Below, piece by piece: positions 1-7,572 of a DNA stretch of 64,000 bases. Within the stretch, counting starts at the first letter, position 1. Every line of letters starts with the position of its first letter. Source of the DNA: Janthinobacterium sp. 61 (GTDB taxonomy: Bacteria > Pseudomonadota > Gammaproteobacteria > Burkholderiales > Burkholderiaceae_D); the NCBI RefSeq assembly GCF_002846335.1, contig NZ_PJMQ01000001.1, positions 434,001-498,000 on the forward strand, written 5' to 3'. The notes below the pieces were generated by a model. That model searched no databases and was not told the DNA's origin. It worked only from the letters and a program-made list of their open reading frames with translations. The translations under genes were made by a program, and so were the position numbers.

Positions 1-2
1 CG

Positions 3-323
3 GTCAATGAACTGGCTGCCGCCTCGATGCTGTTCTTCCGCGAGCCGCAGCCGGAAGCGGAACTGGTGGCGCAGCACATCACGGATGCCATCAAGCCCGT
101 GCTGGTGCAGTTTGCCGAGCGCATCGCCGCGGTGGAGTGGAGCAAGGAAGCCGTGGCCGCCATGATCAAGGAAGTGCTGGCTGCCAACACCATCAAGATG
201 CCGCTGCTGGCCATGCCCTTGCGCCTGATCTTGACGGGCCAGCTGCAGACGCCGGCCATCGACCAGGTGGTGGTGATGTTCGGTCGCGAGACCGTGCTGG
301 CGCGCCTGGCAAAGTGGCTGTAA
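3..323 (+). CDS. gltX: Glutamyl-tRNA synthetase, C-terminal fragment
   Basis: The reading frame is open from the left edge of the window and ends in ...LARLAKWL followed by TAA, so only the last 106 residues are present. This part matches the helical anticodon-binding end of bacterial discriminating GluRS (MPLRLILTGQLQTPAID, then the terminal helix). The whole enzyme charges tRNA-Glu with glutamate in the cytosol. Five tRNA-Glu genes follow within 3.4 kb, which supports the call. The catalytic domain with its HIGH and KMSKS motifs lies outside the window. The fragment could belong to a GluRS paralogue, but the tRNA context makes gltX most likely. Confidence 0.85.
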   Translation, partial: VNELAAASMLFFREPQPEAELVAQHITDAIKPVLVQFAERIAAVEWSKEAVAAMIKEVLAANTIKMPLLAMPLRLILTGQLQTPAIDQVVVMFGRETVLARLAKWL

Positions 324-402
324 GCATCGCGACGAAAGAACCGCAAAAACAGGGCGCGGAAACCTCTCCTATGAAAAGTTGCTCATAGGCGTAAAAGGGT
401 AT

Positions 403-430
403 TTGCAGAGTGAAACTTCTTTGCTATACT
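403..430 (+). promoter_or_regulatory. Sigma-70-like promoter of the tRNA cluster
   Basis: A TTGCAG -35-like hexamer (403-408) and a TATACT -10 hexamer (425-430) are separated by 16 bp. The -10 box ends 17 bp before the first tRNA-Ala. This is the only good promoter-like sequence between gltX and the tRNA genes. Prediction from sequence only. Confidence 0.6.
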
Positions 431-447
431 CTTGTTTCTGCACCAAC

Positions 448-523
<76 letters not shown>

Positions 524-590
524 GCAGCAAAATCGCAGTCAGGTTTTGTTAGTCGTTGAAGTGGTGCAGATGTTGTTTGGAAGTTCCGCG

Positions 591-666
591 GTCCCCATCG
601 TCTAGAGGCCTAGGACATCACCCTTTCACGGTGAGTACAGGGGTTCGAATCCCCTTGGGGACGCCA
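591..666 (+). tRNA. tRNA-Glu (TTC), copy 1
   Basis: A 76-nt cloverleaf with encoded CCA. The acceptor GTCCCCA pairs with TGGGGAC, the anticodon loop CTTTCAC holds TTC, and the T-loop is TTCGAAT. It is identical to the copies at 913, 3292, 3492 and 3625. Confidence 0.97.
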
Positions 667-765
667 AGTAGTTGTGGTATAGTAGTGGCAGTTGTTTGTA
701 CTGATTGTTGTAAGTTCAGGCCGGTAAAAAACGGGTTCTGGATGGAAAGCAAGTAGTGGAACAAA

Positions 766-784
766 GTCGCCAAGTGCGGCTTTT
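766..784 (+). terminator. Rho-independent terminator after first tRNA-Ala/Glu pair
   Basis: GTCGC-CAAGT-GCGGC hairpin followed by TTTTATT. The same GTCGC/GCGGC stem recurs after the tRNA-Ala units downstream. Confidence 0.6.
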
Positions 785-800
785 ATTATTTCTGCGCCCG

Positions 801-876
<76 letters not shown>

Positions 877-912
877 ACAGCGCAGAAGTAAGGTAGCAAA
901 CGTCGTTCCGTG

Positions 913-988
913 GTCCCCATCGTCTAGAGGCCTAGGACATCACCCTTTCACGGTGAGTACAGGGGTTCGAATCCCCTTGGGGACGCCA
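913..988 (+). tRNA. tRNA-Glu (TTC), copy 2
   Basis: Identical to the copy at 591. It repeats the Ala-Glu order of the first pair, so the pair appears duplicated as a unit. Confidence 0.97.
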
Positions 989-1038
989 GTTCAGTCTGGT
1001 GTTTTGGTAGTGAAGAAGTAATAGTGTTTCTGCGCCCG

Positions 1039-1114
<76 letters not shown>

Positions 1115-1146
1115 ACAGCGCAGAAACAGCTAGTGAATAAATCAAA

Positions 1147-1168
1147 GTCGCCTCGAGCGGCTTTTTTT
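1147..1168 (+). terminator. Rho-independent terminator after tRNA-Ala copy 3
   Basis: GTCGC-CTCGA-GCGGC hairpin followed by seven T. Closely similar hairpins follow every unit of the array. Confidence 0.7.
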
Positions 1169-1193
1169 ATTTGCGTCAGCGATTCCTTCGCTT

Positions 1194-1271
1194 GGGGGAA
1201 TATGGCTAAGCTGTTAGCGCGCTTGCATGGCATGCAAGAGGTCAGCGGTTCGATCCCGCTTACCTCCACCA
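1194..1271 (+). pseudogene. Decayed tRNA-Ala-like unit A
   Basis: A 78-nt sequence. The 3' half, from the anticodon arm to CCA, matches tRNA-Ala(GGC) exactly. The 5' half reads GGGGGAATATGGCTAAGCTG, with changes that break the acceptor helix and the original D-stem. Anticodon GGC and encoded CCA are kept. Probably non-functional as a tRNA. Confidence 0.75.
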
Positions 1272-1298
1272 ACAGCGCAGAAGTCATCGATAATCAAA

Positions 1299-1320
1299 GT
1301 CGCCTTGAGCGGCTTTTTTT
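1299..1320 (+). terminator. Terminator hairpin after unit A
   Basis: GTCGC-CTTGA-GCGGC stem-loop followed by seven T. Confidence 0.6.
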
Positions 1321-1351
1321 ATTTGCGCGACACTTTCCGCCACACCCCTCC

Positions 1352-1428
1352 GGGGAATATGGCTAAGCTGTTAGCGCGCTTGCATGGCCTGCAAGAGGTC
1401 AGTGCTTAGCTCCCGCTTACCTCCACCA
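1352..1428 (+). pseudogene. Decayed tRNA-Ala-like unit B
   Basis: A 77-nt unit with the same altered 5' half as unit A. Its anticodon loop is ATGGCCT, still GGC, and its T-arm is broken (GTGCTTAGCTCCC in place of GCGGTTCGATCCC). Encoded CCA remains. Confidence 0.75.
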
Positions 1429-1460
1429 ACAGCGCAGAAACAGCTAGTGAATAAATCAAA

Positions 1461-1482
1461 GTCGCCTCGAGCGGCTTTTTTT
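1461..1482 (+). terminator. Terminator hairpin after unit B
   Basis: GTCGC-CTCGA-GCGGC stem-loop followed by seven T. Confidence 0.6.
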
Positions 1483-1507
1483 ATTTGCGCCAGTGATTTC
1501 TTCGCTC

Positions 1508-1585
1508 GGGGGAATATGGCTAAGCTGTTAGCGCGCTTGCATGGCCTGCAAGAGGTCAGTGCTTAGCTCCCGCTTACTTCCACCA
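1508..1585 (+). pseudogene. Decayed tRNA-Ala-like unit C
   Basis: A 78-nt unit. It shares the altered 5' half, the ATGGCCT anticodon loop and the broken T-arm with unit B. It has one more change in the 3' acceptor strand (TACTTCC instead of TACCTCC). Confidence 0.75.
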
Positions 1586-1617
1586 ACAGCGCAGAAACAG
1601 CTAGTGAATAAATCAAA

Positions 1618-1639
1618 GTCGCCTCGAGCGGCTTTTTTT
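1618..1639 (+). terminator. Terminator hairpin after unit C
   Basis: GTCGC-CTCGA-GCGGC stem-loop followed by seven T. Confidence 0.6.
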
Positions 1640-1670
1640 ATTTGCGCGACACTTTCCGCCACACCCCTCC

Positions 1671-1747
1671 GGGGAATGTGGCTAAGCTGTTAGCGCGCTT
1701 GCATGGCATGCAAGAGGTCAGCGCTTAGCTCCCGCATACCTCCACCA
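1671..1747 (+). pseudogene. Decayed tRNA-Ala-like unit D
   Basis: A 77-nt unit with the altered 5' half (GGGGAATGTGGCTAAGC), an intact anticodon arm with GGC, a broken T-arm (GCGCTTAGCTCCC) and ATACCTCC before the terminal ACCA. Confidence 0.75.
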
Positions 1748-1774
1748 ACAGTGCAGAAGTCATCGATAATCAAA

Positions 1775-1795
1775 GTCGCCTTGAGCGGCTTTTTT
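1775..1795 (+). terminator. Terminator hairpin after unit D
   Basis: GTCGC-CTTGA-GCGGC stem followed by about six T. It marks the end of the array. Nothing further is recognisable between 1796 and 2011. Confidence 0.55.
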
Positions 1796-2011
1796 CACCT
1801 TTACTTTCTGCTTTCCTTGTTGCTCGCGCGCGGCATATCCGCATCATTTGCGTTTCGGAATGCCATTTTTACCATTCATCGCTTTGGGGTGGAGATTGTA
1901 GTGTCGGGTGTTTAAGATTTCTGGCGTTGAAGCTGCCGATAGTCAGGTTTGCGTATGCGGCAGTTTTTGCGCCTGTCAGTATTCATGGAATTACTTAACT
2001 CCGGAGGTGGA

Positions 2012-3106
2012 ATGTCCCGTTTGCTTGTCAGCATTTTGTTTGCCGCTTTCTTTTCCGCTCCGGCTTTCGTTGCCGCGGCACCTGCTGCTCCCTTCGATCC
2101 CGCTGCCTACAAGTTGCAATCGGGGCGTATCAATGAGGTGATGGTGCTGGGCACGCCGCACCTGTCGCAGTTGCCGAAGTCGTTTGATCCCGCGCATCTG
2201 AGCACCTTGAACGCGCGCTTGCTGGGCTGGAAGCCGCAAGCCATTGCCATCGAGGCCTTGTCCGGTCTGCAGTGTGCGTACCTGCGCAGCTACCCGCAAC
2301 GCTATGCGGACACGATCAAGTCCTATTGTTGGGATCCTGCCGCCGCGCATGCGGCGACCGGCCTGGATGTGGTGGCGGCCACCGTGCAGGCGCAGCGGTT
2401 GCTGGCCGCATGGCCGGCGGCACCATCCGCCGCGCAGCGGCGCACCCTGGCGTCGCTGTTCCTGGCTGGCGGCGAGCGGGCATCCGCGCTGGTGCAATGG
2501 TTGCGTCTGCCGGAGGCGGAGCGACGGGCGGGCGACGGGCTTGATGTCAGGCTGGTGAGCATGCTCAATGACCGGCTGCAGCGGGGCGGCGAGGATGTGC
2601 TGATCGCAGCCGTGGTGGCGGCGAAGAGCGGTCATGAACAGGTGTATGCCATGGACGACCATACGTCGGACGCGCCCGCCGACAATGCGCGGGAGGAAAA
2701 GGCTTCCGGCGAGGCGATCATGAAGGCGTGGGACAATCCGCATACGGCGCAGCGCAAGCGTAGCAGTGCAGCGCTGGAAGCGGCATTGGCGACGCCGGCA
2801 GGCGTGCTGGCCATGTACCGTGCCTATAACGAGCCTGGCCAGGCCGAGCTGGTCTTCCGCAGCGATTTCGGTGCGGCGCTGGAAGAGCCGTCGCCACAGC
2901 ATTTCGGCCGCAATTACGTGGCCTACTGGGAGACGCGCAATTTGCGCATGGCATCGAATATCCGCGAAGTCATGATGGCGCGGCCTGGCATGCGCGTCCT
3001 GGTGGTGGTGGGGGCGTCGCACAAGGCTTACCTGGAAGCCTATTTGAACCAGATGCATGACGTGCGCATCGCCGGCACGGATGCTGTCCTGCGCCAGGAA
3101 GACTGA
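2012..3106 (+). CDS. Secreted DUF5694/TraB-like domain protein
   Basis: A 364-residue protein with a clear Sec signal peptide (MSRLLVSILFAAFFSAPAF, cleavage near residue 23), so it is probably periplasmic. The start at 2012 is chosen because GGAGGTGG sits directly upstream and the signal peptide begins there; an earlier in-frame ATG at 1949 would bury the signal. The conserved-looking motifs VMVLGTPHLSQ near the mature N-terminus and VLVVVGASHKAYLEAYL near the C-terminus resemble the paired motifs of DUF5694 and TraB/GumN proteins, whose biochemical role is unknown. It stands alone inside the tRNA cluster, which it splits in two. Family assignment is by recalled motif only. Confidence 0.75.
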   Translation: MSRLLVSILFAAFFSAPAFVAAAPAAPFDPAAYKLQSGRINEVMVLGTPHLSQLPKSFDPAHLSTLNARLLGWKPQAIAIEALSGLQCAYLRSYPQRYADTIKSYCWDPAAAHAATGLDVVAATVQAQRLLAAWPAAPSAAQRRTLASLFLAGGERASALVQWLRLPEAERRAGDGLDVRLVSMLNDRLQRGGEDVLIAAVVAAKSGHEQVYAMDDHTSDAPADNAREEKASGEAIMKAWDNPHTAQRKRSSAALEAALATPAGVLAMYRAYNEPGQAELVFRSDFGAALEEPSPQHFGRNYVAYWETRNLRMASNIREVMMARPGMRVLVVVGASHKAYLEAYLNQMHDVRIAGTDAVLRQED

Positions 3107-3190
3107 TCGCCCGTTTGCTTGCCTTCCTGCCATCATCGCGTTTCCATGGGGGCGGGAAGTGCAATAAGATGGAAAATAAGAGGCCAGCAG

Positions 3191-3220
3191 TTGATTTCGT
3201 GAATCGCTTCGTGTTAAACT
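3191..3220 (+). promoter_or_regulatory. Candidate promoter for second tRNA-Glu group
   Basis: TTGATT (3191-3196) and TAAACT (3215-3220) are spaced 18 bp, with a GC-rich start region downstream, 72 bp before the tRNA-Glu at 3292. Prediction only. Confidence 0.4.
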
Positions 3221-3291
3221 TCGCGCACGCTTTTTTGAGGGGCTAAGCAAAGCCTTCAACGAAGAGTCCGCTGAGAGTAAAGCCAGCACAG

Positions 3292-3367
3292 GTCCCCATC
3301 GTCTAGAGGCCTAGGACATCACCCTTTCACGGTGAGTACAGGGGTTCGAATCCCCTTGGGGACGCCA
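3292..3367 (+). tRNA. tRNA-Glu (TTC), copy 3
   Basis: Identical 76-nt tRNA-Glu with encoded CCA. Confidence 0.97.
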
Positions 3368-3404
3368 GGATTTAGTTGTAAGGTAATAGCGCAGTGCTGA
3401 ACGG

Positions 3405-3427
3405 GCCTGACAAGTCAGGCTTTTTTT
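3405..3427 (+). terminator. Rho-independent terminator after tRNA-Glu copy 3
   Basis: GCCTGA-CAAG-TCAGGC hairpin followed by seven T. If it is efficient, copies 4 and 5 need their own promoter or read-through. Confidence 0.8.
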
Positions 3428-3491
3428 GTTTCTGCAACATTGCTGCAGTACCGGGTCAGGATGCGGAGTACTGCATTCAGGACAGATTTCT

Positions 3492-3567
3492 GTCCCCATC
3501 GTCTAGAGGCCTAGGACATCACCCTTTCACGGTGAGTACAGGGGTTCGAATCCCCTTGGGGACGCCA
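3492..3567 (+). tRNA. tRNA-Glu (TTC), copy 4
   Basis: Identical to the other copies. The immediate 5' flank AGGACAGATTTCT is shared with copy 5, showing a recent local duplication. Confidence 0.97.
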
Positions 3568-3624
3568 GATTCGCAAGTAGCAAGAGGTCGGGATGCAGGG
3601 TAGCGCATCCAGGACAGATTTTCT

Positions 3625-3700
3625 GTCCCCATCGTCTAGAGGCCTAGGACATCACCCTTTCACGGTGAGTACAGGGGTTCGAATCCCCTTGGGGACGCCA
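3625..3700 (+). tRNA. tRNA-Glu (TTC), copy 5
   Basis: Identical to the other copies and preceded by the same AGGACAGATTTTCT flank as copy 4, with one extra T. Confidence 0.97.
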
Positions 3701-3720
3701 GACCGGCTGAATCAGCCAAC

Positions 3721-3753
3721 AAAAAAGCCGCCTGGTAACAGCGCGGCTTTTTT
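3721..3753 (+). terminator. Rho-independent terminator ending the tRNA cluster
   Basis: AAAAAAGCCGC pairs with GCGGCTTTTTT around an 11-nt loop. The A-run and T-run on both sides make it potentially bidirectional. Confidence 0.8.
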
Positions 3754-3798
3754 GTTGTTTGCCGGCATGCCAACGTTTTCCCATCATTTTGCCTGCTC

Positions 3799-4968
3799 AT
3801 GTCACTACCTAGCGATCGCGCACCATCCCTGGCTATCTTCTGCAAAGTCGTCGACAACTACGGCGATATCGGCATTTGCTGGCGCCTGGCGCGGCAGTTG
3901 AGCGGGGAGCACGGCGTTGCCGTCACCTTGTGGGTTGACGATCTTGTAAGCTTCCAGCGCATCTGCTCCGGCATCGACGTGGCGGCGGAAATACAGCAGG
4001 CCAGCGGCGTGACGGTGCGCCACTGGCGCGATCAGGATGGCGTGTTTGCGCCTGCCGATGTTGCCGACATCGTCATCGAGTTTTTTGCCTGCGACATTCC
4101 GCCCGGCTACATCGCGGCCATGGCGCAATGCGCGCCGCAGCCGGTGTGGCTGAACCTGGAAGGCTTGACGGCGGAAGAGTGGGTCGAGGGCTGCCATGCG
4201 CTGACGTCGCCGCGCCATGGCATGATCAAGCATTTCTTCTTTCCCGGTTTTACCAATAAAACGGGCGGCCTGCTGCGCGAAGCGGCGCTCGACGAAAAAA
4301 GGCTGGTATTCCAGGCTGATGCCGGCGCCATGGCGGCATTCCTGGGGCAATTCGGTGTGAGCCAGGCGGAAATGTCTGCTTTGAAAGTGTCGCTGTTTTG
4401 CTATCCGTCCGCCCCGGTCGCCGAGCTGTTTGGCGTTTGGCAGGCGGGCAGCGAACCCGTCACGTGCCTGGTGCCGGAAGGCGTCGCATTCGATGCTGTT
4501 CAAGCGTTTATCGGCGACGATGCCGCCGCAGCCGGTGCGGCGCGTACGCGCGGCGCGCTCACCGTGCGCGTGCTGCCGTTCGTGTCGCAAGACGATTACG
4601 ACCGCCTGCTGTGGGCTTGCGACGTCAATCTCGTGCGCGGCGAGGATTCCTTTGTGCGCGCCCAGTGGGCCGGCCAGCCTTTTCTCTGGCATATCTACCT
4701 GCAGGATGAAAACTTGCACCACGTGAAATTGCGCGCCTTCCTGCAGCGCCATGCGGTGGATGCGGACGGTGCCATCGACAGCCTGGTGCAGGCGGCGCTG
4801 GCCTGGAATGGCGCCAGCGCGGATGCCTTGCCGTGGACGCTGTTGTGGCCTGCTTTGCAGGCCGACCTGGCGCGCATCCGGGCGCGCGCGCAGGCCTGGC
4901 AGATGCAGATGCAGTCCAATGGCGATCTGGCAAGTAACTTGCTGGCGTTCGCCGGCGCGACGAGATAG
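3799..4968 (+). CDS. earP: EF-P-arginine rhamnosyltransferase EarP
   Basis: A 389-residue cytosolic glycosyltransferase of the EarP (former DUF2331) family. It transfers rhamnose from dTDP-beta-L-rhamnose to Arg32 of elongation factor P. The N-terminal nucleotide-sugar fold begins with the diagnostic IFCKVVDNYGDIGICWRLAR, containing the conserved Asp pair, and the C-terminal part carries RGEDSFVRAQWAGQPFLWHI, which holds the active-site Glu/Asp region. Length fits the family. The target gene efp follows 135 bp downstream on the same strand, the usual arrangement. No strong ribosome-binding site precedes the ATG at 3799. No dTDP-rhamnose synthesis genes are in the window. Confidence 0.95.
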   Translation: MSLPSDRAPSLAIFCKVVDNYGDIGICWRLARQLSGEHGVAVTLWVDDLVSFQRICSGIDVAAEIQQASGVTVRHWRDQDGVFAPADVADIVIEFFACDIPPGYIAAMAQCAPQPVWLNLEGLTAEEWVEGCHALTSPRHGMIKHFFFPGFTNKTGGLLREAALDEKRLVFQADAGAMAAFLGQFGVSQAEMSALKVSLFCYPSAPVAELFGVWQAGSEPVTCLVPEGVAFDAVQAFIGDDAAAAGAARTRGALTVRVLPFVSQDDYDRLLWACDVNLVRGEDSFVRAQWAGQPFLWHIYLQDENLHHVKLRAFLQRHAVDADGAIDSLVQAALAWNGASADALPWTLLWPALQADLARIRARAQAWQMQMQSNGDLASNLLAFAGATR

Positions 4969-5103
4969 GCGCTTGCCAAAAATTAAGGTAAAATGCCCGG
5001 TTATTTCTAACGTATTTTTAACCGATCAAACGCAAGCTTGCGGCGCTGATGGCGCACAGGCGGCAGATGGTCTTCATGCAACCCACTTTTTACGTACATT
5101 CCT

Positions 5104-5679
5104 ATGAAACCCGCAAAAGAAATTCGTGTTGGCAATATCATCATGGTCGACAGCAAGCCAATGATCGTGTTGCGTTCTGATGTCAACGGTTCGAGCCGCA
5201 CGGGCTTCACCTACAAATGGAAGATGAAAAATCTTCTGACGAACACCCCGATGGAAAACGTGTTCCGCGGCGACGACAAGTTTGACGTTGTTGTTCTGGA
5301 TAAAAAACCAGTGACGTATTCGTACTTCGCCGACCCGCTGTTCGTCTTCATGGACACCGAGTACAACCAGTACGAAATCGAAGAAGAAAACCTGGGCGAT
5401 GCACTGCATTACCTGAAGGACGGCATGGAATGCGAAGCCATTTTCTACGACGGCAAGGCTATCTCCGTTGAACTGCCTACGACCATCGCCCGTCAAGTGG
5501 TGTACTCGGAGCCTGCAGTCAAGGGCAACACTTCGGGCAACGTCCTGAAAGAAGCCAAGATCGAAAACGCCATCGACGCACATCGCCACGTCGTGCAAGT
5601 ACCGCTGTTCGTGGCACAGGACGACGTCATCGAAATCGACACCCGTACCAACGAATACAAGCGTGTCGTACGCAACTGA
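5104..5679 (+). CDS. efp: Elongation factor P
   Basis: A 191-residue protein with the three beta-barrel domains of EF-P. It binds between the P and E sites of stalled ribosomes and promotes peptide bonds at polyproline stretches. The KOW-like N-terminal domain carries the loop GSSRTGF with Arg at position 32, the residue that EarP rhamnosylates; EF-Ps modified by EpmA/GenX have Lys there. The C-terminal OB domain contains the signature [12 protein letters not shown]. earP lies just upstream. An intrinsic terminator follows at 5755. Confidence 0.98.
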   Translation: MKPAKEIRVGNIIMVDSKPMIVLRSDVNGSSRTGFTYKWKMKNLLTNTPMENVFRGDDKFDVVVLDKKPVTYSYFADPLFVFMDTEYNQYEIEEENLGDALHYLKDGMECEAIFYDGKAISVELPTTIARQVVYSEPAVKGNTSGNVLKEAKIENAIDAHRHVVQVPLFVAQDDVIEIDTRTNEYKRVVRN

Positions 5680-5754
5680 TAGCTCGTCACGCTGCGCTGC
5701 TCGCAGGGCCCGGCAAACGCCGGCCTGGCTTGCTCCAGTGTCCGACCATCAAGA

Positions 5755-5782
5755 AACGCTGCCTTCGGGCGGCGTTTTTTTT
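5755..5782 (+). terminator. Rho-independent terminator after efp
   Basis: AACGCTGCC-TTCG-GGCGGCGTT, a 9-bp stem with one G:U pair and a stable TTCG tetraloop, followed by further T. Confidence 0.9.
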
Positions 5783-5885
5783 GCTTAAAAATTAATGCCC
5801 GTCGACAACAATTGAGTTGCAAGGGCTGCTATGCTATGGATAGTGCATTATTGCGTTAGAAACACTTAAGTTTCCTGGAGATACC

Positions 5886-7061
5886 ATGCAGCGTAGTCAT
5901 ATGGTGCGCAACGGCGCATATCGGGACGCGAAGCCTGTCGCGGCGGCCGTGCCAGCACGCGTGTCGCGCCCTGTGCTGCCCCGTGCCACAGCGCCCGCCA
6001 GCCCCATGGCCCATCTGCTCGATGCGGGCGTGTTGCCGCAACAGCAGATGATGCAGGCAGGCAAGCTCAGTTCCCATGCGCTGACGTCGCAGTACCTGGC
6101 CCGTATCCGCTCCCTGTGCAGCATCGGCGCGCGTGCCTATCCCGGCATTGAAATCAATCCCGATGCGCTGAAAATTGCCCTGGAAATGGACCGTGAGCGG
6201 CAGGGGCACAAGGTGCGCGGCCCCTTGCATGGCATCCCCATCGTTTTGCGCGACAATATCGCCACGGGCGACCGCATGAAGACGCGTACGCAGGCGCCGC
6301 TGGCCACGCATGCCAGCTGTGATTCCTTTGTCGCGGCGCGCTTGCGCGCGGCCGGTGCCGTCATCATCGGCAAAAGCAATTTGCGCCAGTGGGCCGCCGT
6401 CAGCGTGCCGCATGCCAGTGCCAGCTGGGCCGGCCTGACCATCCTGGCCGTGGACAGCGCGGCGGACGGTTCCATCGTCGCGCCCGCATCGACGTGCGGC
6501 CTGGTTGCCATCAAGCCCACGGGCAGGCCTGCCAGCGGGCAGGGCGGCGAGCCAGCCACGGCGGGGCCGATGGCACCCAGCGTGCGCGAGGCGGCCTGGC
6601 TGCTCGCTGCTCTGAATGGCGAGCGCCTGGCCGATGGCATGGTGCTCGATGTCGCCGGCTTGCATGGGCGCCGCATCGGCGTGGCGCGCCACCTGTTCGG
6701 CCAGTGTGCCGGGACCGATGCCGTGATCGAGCAGGCACTGCTGGTGCTGCGCGAACAGGGTGCGGAGCTGATCGAGCCGCCGCCCGCGTCCGAGCCCGGG
6801 GGCATCGCAGCGTTGCTGTGCTCGCATGGGCTCGATGCGCTGGTGGGACCCACGTGTCATGGGGTATCGCAGGCGCAGTCCGCCTTGCCGCACATTACGG
6901 TGCCTGCCGGCCTGGCAGGGGGCTTGCCCATCGGTTTGTCCTTCATCGGCCCTGCCCATGGGGAAATGCCGCTCATCGCGATGGCATATGCCTACGAGCA
7001 GGCGACCTTGCACCGGCGCACACCCGCATTGCCGTCCAGCATCATGCAGGCGCTGCGTTGA
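5886..7061 (+). CDS. Degenerate amidase-signature protein (probable pseudoenzyme)
   Basis: A 391-residue protein recognisable as an amidase-signature hydrolase. HGIPIVLRDNI (residues 115-125) corresponds to the family's HGIPxxxKDNI. ADGSIVAPAS (193-202) corresponds to the nucleophile region TDGSIxxPAS with its Ser at 196, followed by GLVAIKPT. Two elements of the Ser-cisSer-Lys triad are missing: the Lys is Arg122, and the segment carrying the GSSxGSA cis-Ser is absent, because the chain passes from SASWAGLT almost directly to the nucleophile motif. The length is short for the family (usually about 450-500). The frame is intact, with GGAGAT before the ATG at 5886. Hydrolysis by the usual mechanism looks impossible; a binding role or slow decay are alternatives. 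Confidence 0.8.
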   Translation: MQRSHMVRNGAYRDAKPVAAAVPARVSRPVLPRATAPASPMAHLLDAGVLPQQQMMQAGKLSSHALTSQYLARIRSLCSIGARAYPGIEINPDALKIALEMDRERQGHKVRGPLHGIPIVLRDNIATGDRMKTRTQAPLATHASCDSFVAARLRAAGAVIIGKSNLRQWAAVSVPHASASWAGLTILAVDSAADGSIVAPASTCGLVAIKPTGRPASGQGGEPATAGPMAPSVREAAWLLAALNGERLADGMVLDVAGLHGRRIGVARHLFGQCAGTDAVIEQALLVLREQGAELIEPPPASEPGGIAALLCSHGLDALVGPTCHGVSQAQSALPHITVPAGLAGGLPIGLSFIGPAHGEMPLIAMAYAYEQATLHRRTPALPSSIMQALR

Positions 7062-7096
7062 CCATGATGATACTTTTCGCTTTCTATCGCTAAACT

Positions 7097-7507
7097 ATGC
7101 TTGCAACCTTGCTGCTGAGTGTGGCCGTGGCCGCCACCCCGACTCCTTTTGATGCCGCGCAACTGTCTGGTAGCTGGTCCGACAGCGTGAATACCAATAG
7201 TGTTTGCGAAGAAGCGCGACACTTTACGCGCATGCAGCTGTCTGACGACCATCAGCGGCTGGCGATCTTCAACGACCGCACCTGGAAGAGCAAGCTCGGT
7301 GAAACCAATCGCTTTGCCGCGACCGTGGTGGCGGAAACGGAGCGCAGCCTGACTTTGCGCTATGACAATGAAACCCGCCTCAATGCCGCTGGCAAGCTGG
7401 TGGAATGGCAGTTGATCATCGTCGCACCCGGCGTGTACCGCTGGCGCGAGACGGGCTGGCCCGAAGGCAAGGTTAACGGGGTCGTCGGCATCCGCTGCTC
7501 TCCTTGA
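7097..7507 (+). CDS. Small secreted hypothetical protein
   Basis: A 136-residue protein with a short hydrophobic N-terminus (MLATLLLSVAVAATPT) that looks like a signal peptide. The body is predominantly beta: short strands such as RFAATVVAETERSLTLRYDN and KLVEWQLIIVAPGVYRWRE, with two Cys that could pair. I do not recognise the family; a small beta-barrel or lipocalin-like fold is conceivable. It lies in a same-strand run with the Ivy-like gene and a GNAT. The next gene starts 66 bp later. Confidence 0.7.
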   Translation: MLATLLLSVAVAATPTPFDAAQLSGSWSDSVNTNSVCEEARHFTRMQLSDDHQRLAIFNDRTWKSKLGETNRFAATVVAETERSLTLRYDNETRLNAAGKLVEWQLIIVAPGVYRWRETGWPEGKVNGVVGIRCSP

Positions 7508-7572
7508 TGCCGTTGTGCAAGCATGGCATTCTGCTATGCTGCCCGCATTACACTATGCTTTTAGGAGATGTC

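Noticed and set aside
1991..3289. 432-codon antisense frame over the DUF5694-like gene
   Set aside because: The plus strand has a signal peptide and a strong ribosome-binding site; the minus frame has neither.
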